Below, one piece after another: positions 7,291 to 15,799 of a stretch of DNA of 44,014 nucleotides (the first letter of the stretch is position 1; the number at the start of each line of letters is the position of its first letter). The notes beneath the pieces are model-generated. The model saw nothing but the letters and a program-made list of their open reading frames with translations, searched no databases and had not been told where the DNA came from. The stretch lies in IMG/VR virus record IMGVR_UViG_3300035698_004334, positions 1-44,014 of that record. The stretch is one strand, 5' to 3'. Source of the stretch: a virus. A program made the translations under genes and the position numbers.

Positions 7291-8019
7291 ATGCGAGATA
7301 CTCGAGAACTAAGAACATCAGCTTTATATTACGCTATTCTGAGTGATCTTTCCTATAACAATCTTGATCTTATTAACCAAGATGAGAATGTTGCTAACCT
7401 TAAGAAGATCACTCTTATCGAACGAAAACATTCTCAATGCGTTGTTTTCGTTGGCGAAAAATCAATCGTGTTCTCTTTTCGTGGCACAGAAAGTCTTGCA
7501 GACGTAAAATCCGACATGATGTTTCGATTAATTAGAACAAGAAAATACGGAAGAGTACACCAAGGATTCATGCATGAACTAGATACGCTATGGTCTGCTA
7601 TTGTCCCTTATATTAACCAGCATCTTAACAAGAAGATATATTTCTGTGGTCACAGCCTAGGTGGTGCTATAGCCTTGTTGGCGGCGACGCGAGTGCCGCA
7701 CTTACTACCAGAGGTCTATACGTATGGTGCCCCGCGTGTTGGAAATAAGGTATGGGTCATACATCATCGATCAATAATACACCATAGGTTTAGAAATAAC
7801 AATGATTTAATCCCTCTCTTACCGTTTTGGTTTTTGGGATACAGACACCATGGTCAATTGCATTACATTAGTTATCATGGGTCTTTCAAAAGAATAACAC
7901 AATGGCAAAGAATAATAGACCAGGTCAGAGGTGTATTCAAGGCCTGGTCTAAATTCCAATTATTCGATAGTATATACGATCATAGAATTTCCGAGTACAT
8001 TCGCAAATTAAGCATTTAG
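7291..8019 (+). CDS. Class 3 lipase-like alpha/beta hydrolase
   Basis: A 242-residue protein with the lipase-3 layout: an SFRGTES strand-turn, HQGFM, the nucleophile elbow GHSLGG (Ser near residue 128), YGAPRVGN, NNDLIP (catalytic Asp) and a late His near YISYHG. No signal peptide is visible, so it would act in the host cell or in the virion. AGGAGG lies 7 nt before the ATG. It is one of only two plus-strand genes and its stop overlaps the end of the helicase gene. Possible roles are lysis or envelope lipid hydrolysis. Confidence 0.85.
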   Translation: MRDTRELRTSALYYAILSDLSYNNLDLINQDENVANLKKITLIERKHSQCVVFVGEKSIVFSFRGTESLADVKSDMMFRLIRTRKYGRVHQGFMHELDTLWSAIVPYINQHLNKKIYFCGHSLGGAIALLAATRVPHLLPEVYTYGAPRVGNKVWVIHHRSIIHHRFRNNNDLIPLLPFWFLGYRHHGQLHYISYHGSFKRITQWQRIIDQVRGVFKAWSKFQLFDSIYDHRISEYIRKLSI

Positions 8020-9401
8020 ACTTTCTTGAGGTCAGCTAACATGTTTCTCAGACGACTGCTTTGAACATTGCCGTTTACCTTTGATTCTTCTGTTGGCTTA
8101 GATGACGAACTATTGATTTGGTTAACAATGCCAGATTCTGAGGCAACTGAAGATAATGTTTCACCATCTGGATTATCATCATCATTTGTAATCCGTAATG
8201 TATCAACGTCAAACTTCAAATTAATCTTCTGTCCAATGCCACTTGAACTCCTCGTCTTCATAAGCTGCAATTGATAATTGCCGCGCTCTCTCATTGCCCG
8301 GCTAGTGAAAATACCAAAGACGTTGTCTGCTGTATTGATCTTGCTTATGCCACCACTAATATGAGAATGGTCAAATTCAACTTCTTCAACAGCCGAGCGA
8401 TTCAGCTGTGATGCGGTCGAAAAAATACAGTTCAATTCTTTGGCTAGGTTTCTAAGCTCTTCACTTACATATTTGTCCTTAACAAACAAGTTTTCTGCAG
8501 ACACTTTAACCGAGACTGGCATGATCAAATCTAGATAATCGATCAACAAAAAATCGATCTTCTTTCCGGTCACGATCTGTAGTTCTTTCAGATACGAACG
8601 AACATCGTTAACCGTGCTCTGTGCTGGTAGGTATTTGATTTGCAAACTACCAGAATTCTTTCCGGCCATTGTAACTTCTAACTCTACAGTGTCTAATTCT
8701 TTGAAAATCTTATACGACGGGACACCAGACACCATGCTATCAATTCTCATGCATGATAAATCTTCACTAAGTTCTAATGTTATATAGACCCCGTTCTTCC
8801 CTTGTTGCGCCCAATTCACAGCTAGGTTTTGTAAGAATAAACTCTTACCACTGCCGGAACCACCACAGAATATTACAAGTTCTCCTCGATTAAATCCGCC
8901 AAATAACTTCTTGTCTAAGTTTGCCCACCCCGTTGATACCTGTCCGTTGTTGTCCTTAATCCCCAGCAATCTCGCTCTAGGATTCTCAAAATAGTCTGTT
9001 CCTAGGTCTCTAGTTAAACTAATGTGTACCGCGTCTTTAATTAATTTCTCAACTGGATCATAATTCCCATTTTCAATCATGTCTGCTGCTAATAGGATTG
9101 CTCGTTCTAGTTCACTTTTCTTAGTAAAGGATTCGAATTCATCAAAGAACCATTCTGTATGATGTTCGTTCATATCTGGAATCTTTTTCAAATCTATGTT
9201 AGTTGTTGCAGAAATCTGTTCATATGTAGGCATTGTTTGATATTGGCTGCAATGGTCTGCAATAAATTTTGCGCATGGAATAAGACTCCTGTCAAAATTC
9301 TCAGGATTAAAGATATTTTGAACCCTGACAAAATTTGTTGCGTCATCGAGCATCATCTCTAAAAACAATCGTTGCACGTCTGCTGTATAATTAGTTGTCA
9401 T
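8016..9401 (-). CDS. Replicative DnaB-type helicase, T4 gp41-like
   Basis: A 461-residue protein with a RecA-type core: Walker A GGSGSGKS near residue 181, Walker B LLIDYLDL near 285, and a later HISGG / SRAMRERGNYQL region typical of DnaB-like helicases. The N-terminal ~100 residues form the helical domain. It unwinds the fork together with the primase encoded just upstream (9410-10375). AAGGA precedes the ATG. The ~50-residue C-terminal Ser/Asn-rich tail is variable in the family. Confidence 0.9.
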   Translation of the reverse strand: MTTNYTADVQRLFLEMMLDDATNFVRVQNIFNPENFDRSLIPCAKFIADHCSQYQTMPTYEQISATTNIDLKKIPDMNEHHTEWFFDEFESFTKKSELERAILLAADMIENGNYDPVEKLIKDAVHISLTRDLGTDYFENPRARLLGIKDNNGQVSTGWANLDKKLFGGFNRGELVIFCGGSGSGKSLFLQNLAVNWAQQGKNGVYITLELSEDLSCMRIDSMVSGVPSYKIFKELDTVELEVTMAGKNSGSLQIKYLPAQSTVNDVRSYLKELQIVTGKKIDFLLIDYLDLIMPVSVKVSAENLFVKDKYVSEELRNLAKELNCIFSTASQLNRSAVEEVEFDHSHISGGISKINTADNVFGIFTSRAMRERGNYQLQLMKTRSSSGIGQKINLKFDVDTLRITNDDDNPDGETLSSVASESGIVNQINSSSSKPTEESKVNGNVQSSRLRNMLADLKKV

Positions 9402-9409
9402 GTATTTCC

Positions 9410-10375
9410 TTATTTGTATTTCTTGCGTAAGATATTAATCTTCAATCGGTTATTATGTTTAGCCCGTAAAATACTGTATAAAGTGAACAGTTTGCCATAC
9501 TTTATTACAGCATCATTTACATCCTTAACATCATCTTCCCATTCTGGAAATGATACGCTATAACCTGTTTCTAATGCACGATCTATTAATGTCTGGCCTG
9601 CTATTCCTCGATCCGGGACTAATATAATTTCTCTATCAAGTGTATCAATCAATTGAACTTGATTATCGTTAAGTTCGTTTCCTAGAGAAGCGATGCCGTT
9701 AATGCATATTGCGTCTAGTGGGCCTTCTGTAAGTATGGCGAATTTAGCTTTTGGTTCTTGCAAGTCTACGCCATACACGTATCCCGGACTCGAATCCATT
9801 TTGTATTTGGGCGTAATGTTGTTGTCGACAGCTCTTGCCGTGTACCCAACAATATTATCCTGCCATGTAAACGGAATAACTATTCTTCTTCTCATATGGA
9901 AAAATCTTTGATTGCTCCAAAATACTTTGTTTAATGGCAAATGTCGTTGTGCAGCATATTCCTGAATTTCATCAGGGGCGTCTGGAATTACAAAGACCTC
10001 ATTAGGCAATTCTTTTTTTGGAAAGTCTGGAACATATACCTCATCATATCCGTCATCTTCTAATTCAACAGAATCTTTAAGACGCAATGCTTCTAGTATC
10101 AATATTCGACAAACATTCTCGTCAATCCCAAGCCATTCAAGAAATTTTCTAAATGTGAAATTTATTGTTCTGCCCGGTCGCCAACTAGCTTTGAATTTAC
10201 AATTAAAACACGAGTAACTTATTCGATGATTGTCAATAATAATCCCGGCTCGGCCACGTTTGTCAGCACCTTCACCACGATGATGGCAACAAACTGCATT
10301 AAATGAGATCCAGCCTGATGGAGTCTTTCTATGCTTAGGGAGATGTTCCAGTACTTTGTCAATTATCTGACTCAT
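9410..10375 (-). CDS. DnaG-type primase, T4 gp61-like
   Basis: A 321-residue protein. The N-terminal zinc-binding site is CCHH (residues ~29-32) plus CFNCKF (~56-61); the TOPRIM catalytic box is AILTEGPLDAIC near residue 212, with a DRGIAG acidic site after it. It makes RNA primers for the helicase-primase complex; the helicase follows 8 nt downstream. TATAAT at ~10386 with TTGCTT 18 nt further upstream could serve as an early promoter. Confidence 0.88.
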   Translation of the reverse strand: MSQIIDKVLEHLPKHRKTPSGWISFNAVCCHHRGEGADKRGRAGIIIDNHRISYSCFNCKFKASWRPGRTINFTFRKFLEWLGIDENVCRILILEALRLKDSVELEDDGYDEVYVPDFPKKELPNEVFVIPDAPDEIQEYAAQRHLPLNKVFWSNQRFFHMRRRIVIPFTWQDNIVGYTARAVDNNITPKYKMDSSPGYVYGVDLQEPKAKFAILTEGPLDAICINGIASLGNELNDNQVQLIDTLDREIILVPDRGIAGQTLIDRALETGYSVSFPEWEDDVKDVNDAVIKYGKLFTLYSILRAKHNNRLKINILRKKYK

Positions 10376-10416
10376 ATATTATTATAACGCACTAGTCGAA
10401 GTAAAAGCAAAATCTT

Positions 10417-11094
10417 TTAAGGTCGATACACCACTTTACTGATTCCGTTACTGCTTCGTACAAATCTTACGGCTGCGAATACTCCGTTCCAGTTAACAAC
10501 ATCGTCATCAGTCTGGCTTGTATAAGTAACCGTCTTAATAGTATGGTAGTCATCGTCTTGAATGCCTTGTATTATCGGACTTAGGCTTGCTTGAATCATG
10601 AGAGTGCCAGTAAATGATGATCCAAATGAAACTTGTGCTGTATGTAATGCTGAATTTCTATTAACATTCATGTTGATATAATTTGTATTTCCTATATCAC
10701 CAGCGCCAAAGTTCTCAGTAACGCTAGGCACAAAGGTAGGATAAACACCATCTACAACTTGCATAGTCCCGGCGGCGCCATAGTTATCATCAACATATCC
10801 CGGATTAATAACACCTTCTCCGTCGGTGACTTTGAAACTATATGTGTAATAATTCGCTGATAGATCAACTAAATCACTGTCAGTTAACCGAAGAGTAGCA
10901 GCGCCTGTAGTAGGATCTAGATCTATTAATGATTTCTGCAGATATGTGGTTCCGTTATCCTTATCAGTTAAAATAAAACTGATAGTTTTATCTAAAATAC
11001 TGACCTTTTTCTGATCTCTATTTTTAAACTGTACACGAAGATCCTGATCAATGCCGCGATAAACCTTTATATTGGGCGTGTAAAACATGGTCAT
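10417..11094 (-). CDS. Virion-like beta-sandwich protein
   Basis: About 225 residues from the ATG at 11094 (MTMFYTPN), preceded by AAGGATATC; the longer frame to 11196 overlaps the plus-strand gene and looks non-coding. The N-terminal ~110 residues (IKVYRGIDQDLRVQFKNRD ... ATLRLTDSDL) resemble beta domains of phage baseplate or fibre adaptors. The C-terminus is rich in Asn/Thr/Ser strands. It is a structural candidate embedded in the replication block; family not identified. Confidence 0.65.
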   Translation of the reverse strand: MTMFYTPNIKVYRGIDQDLRVQFKNRDQKKVSILDKTISFILTDKDNGTTYLQKSLIDLDPTTGAATLRLTDSDLVDLSANYYTYSFKVTDGEGVINPGYVDDNYGAAGTMQVVDGVYPTFVPSVTENFGAGDIGNTNYINMNVNRNSALHTAQVSFGSSFTGTLMIQASLSPIIQGIQDDDYHTIKTVTYTSQTDDDVVNWNGVFAAVRFVRSSNGISKVVYRP

Positions 11095-11143
11095 GGTATT
11101 TGATATCCTTGTATCGACTGTAATAACCTCTAGTATTTGATTG

Positions 11144-11151
11144 TATAAATA
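11144..11151 (+). promoter_or_regulatory. Plus-strand late promoter
   Basis: TATAAATA, the exact consensus, 37 nt upstream of the plus-strand ATG at 11189. Confidence 0.65.
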
Positions 11152-11188
11152 GGTAGTAAGAGTAGTCATATGAGTATTTATTAAACAA

Positions 11189-11563
11189 ATGAACAAAGTA
11201 TCAAACGAAGCATTCGAGAAATATCCTTTCCTTAGTCTAGTAGTCTACGGCGGAAATGAATATGTAGGGATCGTCCAGAACTATGACGATGCTATATTAA
11301 GCATGTACGATTTCGACAAACTTAGGAATGTAGACCAAAAAACAACATTCTTGTCATTAGGGGAGACTTGGTGGTGGGAATCTAATCGACAGATTCCAAT
11401 TAACCTATTCCTAAAACATGATTGGACTCAGTTTGGGTTTACGCTAGTGAGCATGAACATTAAAGACTGTGAAATTGCTCATGGCCCGAAAGTTAGCATA
11501 CAAGATCTAGCAAAGAAACGAACAAAAAGAAGAAACATACAACTCGTCAAAAAAATTAAATAG
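11189..11563 (+). CDS. Conserved T4-like phage protein
   Basis: A 124-residue protein (MNKVSNEAFEKYPFLSLV ... TWWWESNRQIPINLFLKHDW). From memory, this EYVGIVQNYD...WWWESNRQIPIN pattern is well conserved in T4-like cyanophages, so the gene is real; the function is unknown. It is on the plus strand behind TATAAATA and faces the convergent paralogue array. Confidence 0.8.
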   Translation: MNKVSNEAFEKYPFLSLVVYGGNEYVGIVQNYDDAILSMYDFDKLRNVDQKTTFLSLGETWWWESNRQIPINLFLKHDWTQFGFTLVSMNIKDCEIAHGPKVSIQDLAKKRTKRRNIQLVKKIK

Positions 11564-11566
11564 TTC

Positions 11567-11833
11567 TTAAAGAGGTCGAACGATCTCCGCATATGTTTGA
11601 TTGCCACCATTCCAATCAAGTTCTCCGACGACTCTAGGCTCGTTCATTATTTGAATTTGACCCAAATTATGATTTTTTGCCTGCTCGCGGTCTGTAATAT
11701 ATCCAAAACAAAGAAGACAGAATATAGCTTCATCGAGAGTGTTAGCCGAAATTATGCGAAGTCCATGTACAGGGGTAAAAAAACTAAACGGCGATCTGCA
11801 AGAACCTAAATTATTCATCTTCATATATTCCAT
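11567..11833 (-). CDS. Tandem paralogue family, copy 1 (most divergent)
   Basis: Up to 88 residues. It keeps the two family blocks: SANTLDEAIFCLLCFGYITD in the centre and VVGELDW near the C-terminus. The start is uncertain (ATG at 11833, 11824 or 11818), all within the end of copy 2. It is the last gene of the array, facing the plus-strand gene that ends at 11563. Function unknown. Confidence 0.6.
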   Translation of the reverse strand: MEYMKMNNLGSCRSPFSFFTPVHGLRIISANTLDEAIFCLLCFGYITDREQAKNHNLGQIQIMNEPRVVGELDWNGGNQTYAEIVRPL

Positions 11834-12104
11834 TTATTTCATGTACGGCGCCCGGCAATGTTAGTCTCCATTCGTTGCTCCATGTTAATTGCCCACGTAA
11901 CCCTGGAAACAGCCTAAGTATTATATGATTATACCACGTTACCGCTCTAGCGACACGAGAAATATGATTTTGTTTTAGGATACATTTGTTGACTATAGCA
12001 TAAAAGATCGCTTCTGCAGAACTACTTGCTATAAACATATACCTTCTTTTTCTACCTTTAGACGTTGTCGCATATACAAAATATACAACACGTTCTGCAT
12101 TCAT
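11811..12104 (-). CDS. Tandem paralogue family, copy 2
   Basis: About 97 residues from the ATG at 12104, which overlaps the stop of copy 3 (ATGA) and follows GGAGG; a TTG-led extension to 12119 is less likely. Family blocks: IASSSAEAIFYAIVNKCI and LRGQLTWSNEWRL. The C-terminus is extended and acidic (GIYEDE). Confidence 0.7.
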   Translation of the reverse strand: MNAERVVYFVYATTSKGRKRRYMFIASSSAEAIFYAIVNKCILKQNHISRVARAVTWYNHIILRLFPGLRGQLTWSNEWRLTLPGAVHEINGIYEDE

Positions 12105-12388
12105 GTTAATAACCTCCAAGTGTGTTGCCTAGAGTCACGAACAACTATGCCTATCGCACTTCTGTTCTTATAATTATAGCCACATTCAGCCGCAATAAGT
12201 CTATTAACTGATGCCCATGTGTGGTTGTTTGGATAAGACATATTTCGAATATGTTCTCTGTTTCTTAGAGTCCCATACGCCATGACATAAAAAACTGCTT
12301 CATCGCGACTGTTTGCAATAACTCTTGTCCAGGTTGAAGTCCGTTTGTCGAATATTCGATAGACTCCTTTTACTTCAATTGCCTGCAT
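12101..12388 (-). CDS. Tandem paralogue family, copy 3
   Basis: A 95-residue protein with a clear family layout: N-terminal strand pair (VKGVYRIFDKRTSTWTRV), central block IANSRDEAVFYVMAYGTLRN-RE, and C-terminal IGIVVRD...HTWRLL. GGAAAG lies upstream of the ATG. It is one of the best-conserved copies. Confidence 0.75.
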   Translation of the reverse strand: MQAIEVKGVYRIFDKRTSTWTRVIANSRDEAVFYVMAYGTLRNREHIRNMSYPNNHTWASVNRLIAAECGYNYKNRSAIGIVVRDSRQHTWRLLT

Positions 12389-12396
12389 AAACCCAA

Positions 12397-12657
12397 TTAC
12401 TTTCCTATAAATTCATTGATTGGTATAACGGTCCATTTAGTAGAGTCATAATAATGTATTACAACCCCGACCAACAGAGGATCATCTTGACGAGCAATTG
12501 AATCTATAGTTGGAAAAATGCTGGTATATTCAACGTCTCTTCTATTTGTAATATGCCCACATAATATTGCATAATACATAGCTTCAATATGACTATTTGT
12601 TAAATATAGGTGAGATCCAGTCCTACATGCAAAATAGTACACGCCTCTTTTATTCAT
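12397..12657 (-). CDS. Tandem paralogue family, copy 4
   Basis: An 86-residue protein: MNKRGVYYFACRTG, then TNSHIEAMYYAILCGHITNR, then LVGVVIHYYDSTKWTVIP. The start overlaps the stop of copy 5 (ATGA) and is preceded by GGGAGAG, so the frame is firm. Confidence 0.75.
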   Translation of the reverse strand: MNKRGVYYFACRTGSHLYLTNSHIEAMYYAILCGHITNRRDVEYTSIFPTIDSIARQDDPLLVGVVIHYYDSTKWTVIPINEFIGK

Positions 12658-12986
12658 TTATTTCTCTCCCGACGTAATGGGATAGTGCCTGGCGAGACGA
12701 TGGCCCATCTATCATGATATGTTGGTCTTTTAACACTCTTTCTAACAAGCCGACCAACAGCATCAGGTGCCGGGTGTTGATCGAGTATTTGTTTGTGTAT
12801 TCTTGTCCACGGAGTAAGATTTGGTCCAGAAGTTATATCCTCTATGTTTGGACTAGCTGTAATAAAATTACATACCAAGGCATAAAAAATTGCTTCGTCT
12901 TGGGTATATGCTAAGAATCTAGCTAGAGATCGATATCTATTGTGAAGTGCTGGTCTATAGATTGTGAATATTCTTTTATCCTTCAT
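12654..12986 (-). CDS. Tandem paralogue family, copy 5
   Basis: About 110 residues from the ATG at 12986, which overlaps the end of copy 6 (ATGA) with GGAGG upstream. Family blocks: LAYTQDEAIFYALVCNFITA and AVGRLVRKSV...RWAIVSP, with an extra C-terminal PLRRERNK tail. Confidence 0.72.
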   Translation of the reverse strand: MKDKRIFTIYRPALHNRYRSLARFLAYTQDEAIFYALVCNFITASPNIEDITSGPNLTPWTRIHKQILDQHPAPDAVGRLVRKSVKRPTYHDRWAIVSPGTIPLRRERNK

Positions 12987-13279
12987 GAGTCTAATAACCT
13001 CCACTTCTTATGGATGCCATTAAAATATGATCCTATTATTCCAACGTTTTCTTTGCCTGGAATCATATCTAAAATATTTTCCGGCGTGATAACAGATCGG
13101 CTCCACCTGCGCGAACCGTTCAATACTGTAATATCAATAATCTCTTTTCTATTAGTAACACGCCCAGCTATCAACAAGTAAAAAATGGCTTCTTCTCTAT
13201 TCCTGGCTATGACTCTGTGCCAAGTCCGTATTGATGGGCTGTAAGACCTACGAACAAGATATATCTTACGGTGTCTCAT
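12983..13279 (-). CDS. Tandem paralogue family, copy 6
   Basis: A 98-residue protein that best matches the consensus: RKIYLVRRSYS, TWHRVIARNREEAIFYLLIA-GRVTNRKEI, and VGIIGSYFNG...KKWRLLD. It overlaps the end of copy 7 by 14 nt. Confidence 0.75.
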   Translation of the reverse strand: MRHRKIYLVRRSYSPSIRTWHRVIARNREEAIFYLLIAGRVTNRKEIIDITVLNGSRRWSRSVITPENILDMIPGKENVGIIGSYFNGIHKKWRLLDS

Positions 13280-13607
13280 GTTTCAATGCCCATTTCGCTA
13301 CGCCAATACTATTATACGCTAGATCTAATATTCCAACTCTTTCTTCTCCGGGAATATCCGTTGTAATATTTCCTATATTAGCAATGATATGATTAACACT
13401 TGAGTCTGCCCCTGTCGTAACAACTGATAGTTTTTCTCTATTTTTAATATAGCCATGTATTAATGCATAGAATATAGCTTCTCTTTTATGCCTAGCTAAA
13501 ACTCTAAGACAATAAACAGATGGATTATTTATAATGTATAGTTTACGCTCAGTCATGTTTTTGTCGACCAATGGGCAAAAGATAAAAGTATACTTCTTCG
13601 TCCCCAT
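13266..13607 (-). CDS. Tandem paralogue family, copy 7
   Basis: A 113-residue frame. The family match begins at the internal Met (MTERKLYIIN, ATG at 13556), but AGGA lies upstream of the longer start at 13607 and nothing upstream of 13556, so the longer start is kept. Blocks: VLARHKREAIFYALIHGYIK-NRE and RVGILDLAYN...AKWALK. Confidence 0.68.
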   Translation of the reverse strand: MGTKKYTFIFCPLVDKNMTERKLYIINNPSVYCLRVLARHKREAIFYALIHGYIKNREKLSVVTTGADSSVNHIIANIGNITTDIPGEERVGILDLAYNSIGVAKWALKHETP

Positions 13608-13609
13608 CC

Positions 13610-13879
13610 TTAATTATGTCCTATATGCCATTCGTTGAATCGACTGTATGTCAGTGGACCAACATGATTCGGATTCGGATATTTGTCTGTAATCATTTCA
13701 ATGAAGTCATAATTGTATATGCTTGCATCTATAATCGTATAAGGCTTTTTTATATAGCTAGAAGCCAAAGCATAGAACAAGGCTTCGTCTGGATGATTCG
13801 CTATAACAAAAGTCGAACACTGATTTCGATCTTTAATTATATATAGTAAACGGATATCTGTCATTGATTTATTTGCCAT
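13610..13879 (-). CDS. Tandem paralogue family, copy 8
   Basis: An 89-residue protein: LLYIIKDRNQCSTF, VIANHPDEALFYALASSYIK, and HVGPLTYSRFNEWHI. It starts 3 nt after the TAG of copy 9 and in the same frame, and I see no ribosome binding site, so it may depend on coupling to copy 9. Confidence 0.7.
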   Translation of the reverse strand: MANKSMTDIRLLYIIKDRNQCSTFVIANHPDEALFYALASSYIKKPYTIIDASIYNYDFIEMITDKYPNPNHVGPLTYSRFNEWHIGHN

Positions 13880-13882
13880 GTT

Positions 13883-14212
13883 CTAAATGTGTGATTTTCT
13901 GATGGCACGATATTCTATCGGCGTTACTAGTTCGCCATGCATGGTTCCTTGCTTAGATTTATGCCAATAAAAAACGGGCATTCCGACTCTAGAAATGTCA
14001 GATTTAATTGATTGATGAAGCCTCTCAAACATGATATGATCTAGCTTGCAAGATATAAGTTGTTTTTTATTGGTTATAAGCTTAGCCTGATATAACATAA
14101 AAACTGCTTCTTCTCGACTATTTGCAATCACGTAATGCTTTCTTGCTCCTCTATGAATCCGCCGAAGCCTGACCCTTGCCACATATTTATTAGTCATGCA
14201 CTGTTTTCCCAT
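13883..14212 (-). CDS. Tandem paralogue family, copy 9
   Basis: A 109-residue protein with a basic N-terminus (RVRLRRIHRGARKHY), the block VIANSREEAVFMLYQAKLIT-NKK and a shorter C-terminal block (RVGMPVFYW). It ends in TAG, rare in this window. The alternative start at 14197 (MTNKY) is possible. Confidence 0.7.
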   Translation of the reverse strand: MGKQCMTNKYVARVRLRRIHRGARKHYVIANSREEAVFMLYQAKLITNKKQLISCKLDHIMFERLHQSIKSDISRVGMPVFYWHKSKQGTMHGELVTPIEYRAIRKSHI

Positions 14213-14218
14213 CGCATC

Positions 14219-14430
14219 TTATTCTATAATTCTTCCTATCTTACTTGTATCTTGTGGATCGGCAATAAAGTAAGATAGGAACCTAAAGTCTGTGCCAGTT
14301 TTAAGCAGCCCAGCACATAACATGTAAAATATTGCTTGGTTTAGACTTTCTGCGATCACATAAACTGAATGCGGATCTGGGTTCGCCTTCGATTTCTGTC
14401 CGGTATCAGATGTCTATATATGCCTCGCAT
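14219..14430 (-). pseudogene. Tandem paralogue family, copy 10, frameshifted
   Basis: Starting at the ATG at 14430 the frame reads MRGIYRHLIPDRN, like the N-termini of copies 3 and 4, then stops. The family core VYVIAESLNQAIFYMLCAGL continues in another frame to the TAA at 14219-14221, ending KIGRIIE where other copies have xVGxL and a further 10-15 residues. So it has both a frameshift and a C-terminal truncation. It is the promoter-proximal copy. Confidence 0.7.
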
Positions 14431-14463
14431 GAAACTACCATATTCCTGTCTATTATATAATTC

Positions 14464-14492
14464 ATTATTGCATATACGAGGTTAGTTGTCAA
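14464..14492 (-). promoter_or_regulatory. Strong early promoter of the paralogue array
   Basis: TTGACA (14492-14487), 17 nt, AATAAT (14469-14464). It overlaps the 3' end of 14482-15063 and points into the paralogue array, which has no other clear promoter. Confidence 0.7.
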
Positions 14493-15063
14493 GCCTATCT
14501 TCTACTTCTTCTAGAAGGTTAATGTGAACGGCGACCAATGCTGCGTAACTAATGCTATGGCTCTTTTTATAAAAATAACTACCATCTTCTGGATCTTGCC
14601 ATACAGTTTCTGCAATTTCTTTCCATGGACGATGTTGCAGATGTTTCTTAGCCGGACGGATGACTGACAAAAACATAGCCATTCTAGGAATTGAATCTGG
14701 CTTCATGCTATGCAACAAAGAATGATAATTTCCAACATGAGACACTTGTTTACAAAACTCAGGATCTTGCCATAATCGTTGCCAATTAGGGTCTTTCTTC
14801 ATGAGATTGTTTAGATGTGTCTCACTTCGTACATGTTGATAGATAGAGACATTTAACAAATCAAGTTTCATATATCCCAAATCTTCTGCCTTCTTGTAAT
14901 CAAGTGTCGCAAGTCCGTCGTGTCCCGTTGGAACCTTTGAAAAATAAACGCCGGTGTTATGTGCGTTGCCATTTTGAAGCTTGGCACTAATGCCAGGTAT
15001 ATGACTGAGTATGCTGCTACGATCTGCAAAGTCTATATCAATGTCAAAATTTACTTTGGTCAT
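14482..15063 (-). CDS. DNA polymerase III alpha (DnaE)-derived protein
   Basis: A 193-residue protein. HNTGVYFSKVPTGHDGLATL then DYKKAEDLGYMKLDLLNVS mirrors the DnaE palm/finger segment (HAAGV ... QYDMxxxExxGLLKMDFLGL), and FYKKSHSISYAALVAVHINL mirrors FNKSHSAAYALISYQTAWL. The PHP domain and catalytic acidic triad are missing, so it should not polymerise. Similar short proteins are known to me from T4-like cyanophages. AGGAATTT precedes the ATG. Confidence 0.7.
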   Translation of the reverse strand: MTKVNFDIDIDFADRSSILSHIPGISAKLQNGNAHNTGVYFSKVPTGHDGLATLDYKKAEDLGYMKLDLLNVSIYQHVRSETHLNNLMKKDPNWQRLWQDPEFCKQVSHVGNYHSLLHSMKPDSIPRMAMFLSVIRPAKKHLQHRPWKEIAETVWQDPEDGSYFYKKSHSISYAALVAVHINLLEEVEDRLDN

Positions 15064-15064
15064 A

Positions 15065-15799
15065 TTAAATTCCTGCTTGTGTTAAAACGTCTTTAACCCA
15101 TACCGTGTCTGCATCCAATGCCTTAAACAATTGTTGCCAATATGTTGGGTCGATAAATTCGAATATAAATGAAACTTGTTCTTCAGATAGATTCTCTAAA
15201 AATGTAATGCCAGATTGTGTATTATATATCACCCACGGAGATATTCGACCATTGGTAATATCGCGAACAATATGATTCGGACTAGCACACACCAAATAAT
15301 GATTGAACGGTTTCTCTTTCTCAAGTCCCCATTTGTCCATTGTTAGGATACTTCTTTCGATTGCATCCTTTACATGTTCTTGTTTGATGTGTATCTTCAA
15401 GAAGTCTTCATAAGTTTGATCTTTGCACCAATGATCAAGTTTCTTGTTGTTCTTTATTAAGTAATCTATAAATCCTTTTGAGTTGATAGCTTTAATACCT
15501 AAAAGATGATTACCAAATTTTACAAAGGCTTTGTAATAAGGAGTTTTCGAAAACTCCTCGTATGACATAGGTTTGTTTCCAGACTGGGTTAATTCATAAA
15601 ACCTAATCCAAGCATTAAACCCTATTCGTGTCCCCGGGAAATCTTTTTGTTGGTGCCGTCGCTTTGGTTCACACAGATGACTTAATAGGGTACTTTCTTT
15701 TCTGTATCCTTTATTACAGAATTTGCAGATAAAATCCTTGTCGGGTTCTATTCTTTCTGCAAGTGCATCCTGTATTATCTTTCCCAATTCTGAACTCAT
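15065..15799 (-). CDS. Conserved zinc-finger phage protein of the replication block
   Basis: A 244-residue protein. The N-terminus carries one zinc site: CKFC (near residue 25), then HLCEPKRRH about 15 residues on (C2HC/H type). The rest is helical with KFGNHLLGIKAIN, LDHWC and ISPWVIYNTQSG. From memory, T4-like cyanophages have a homologue at the same place beside gp62; its function is not known to me. The start overlaps the stop of gp62 (ATGA). Confidence 0.72.
   Translation of the reverse strand: MSSELGKIIQDALAERIEPDKDFICKFCNKGYRKESTLLSHLCEPKRRHQQKDFPGTRIGFNAWIRFYELTQSGNKPMSYEEFSKTPYYKAFVKFGNHLLGIKAINSKGFIDYLIKNNKKLDHWCKDQTYEDFLKIHIKQEHVKDAIERSILTMDKWGLEKEKPFNHYLVCASPNHIVRDITNGRISPWVIYNTQSGITFLENLSEEQVSFIFEFIDPTYWQQLFKALDADTVWVKDVLTQAGI

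Noticed and set aside
11567-14430. CRISPR array or DNA repeats
   Set aside because: The similarity is at protein level with strong nucleotide divergence; there are no short identical repeats with spacers. I saw no CRISPR array anywhere in the window.
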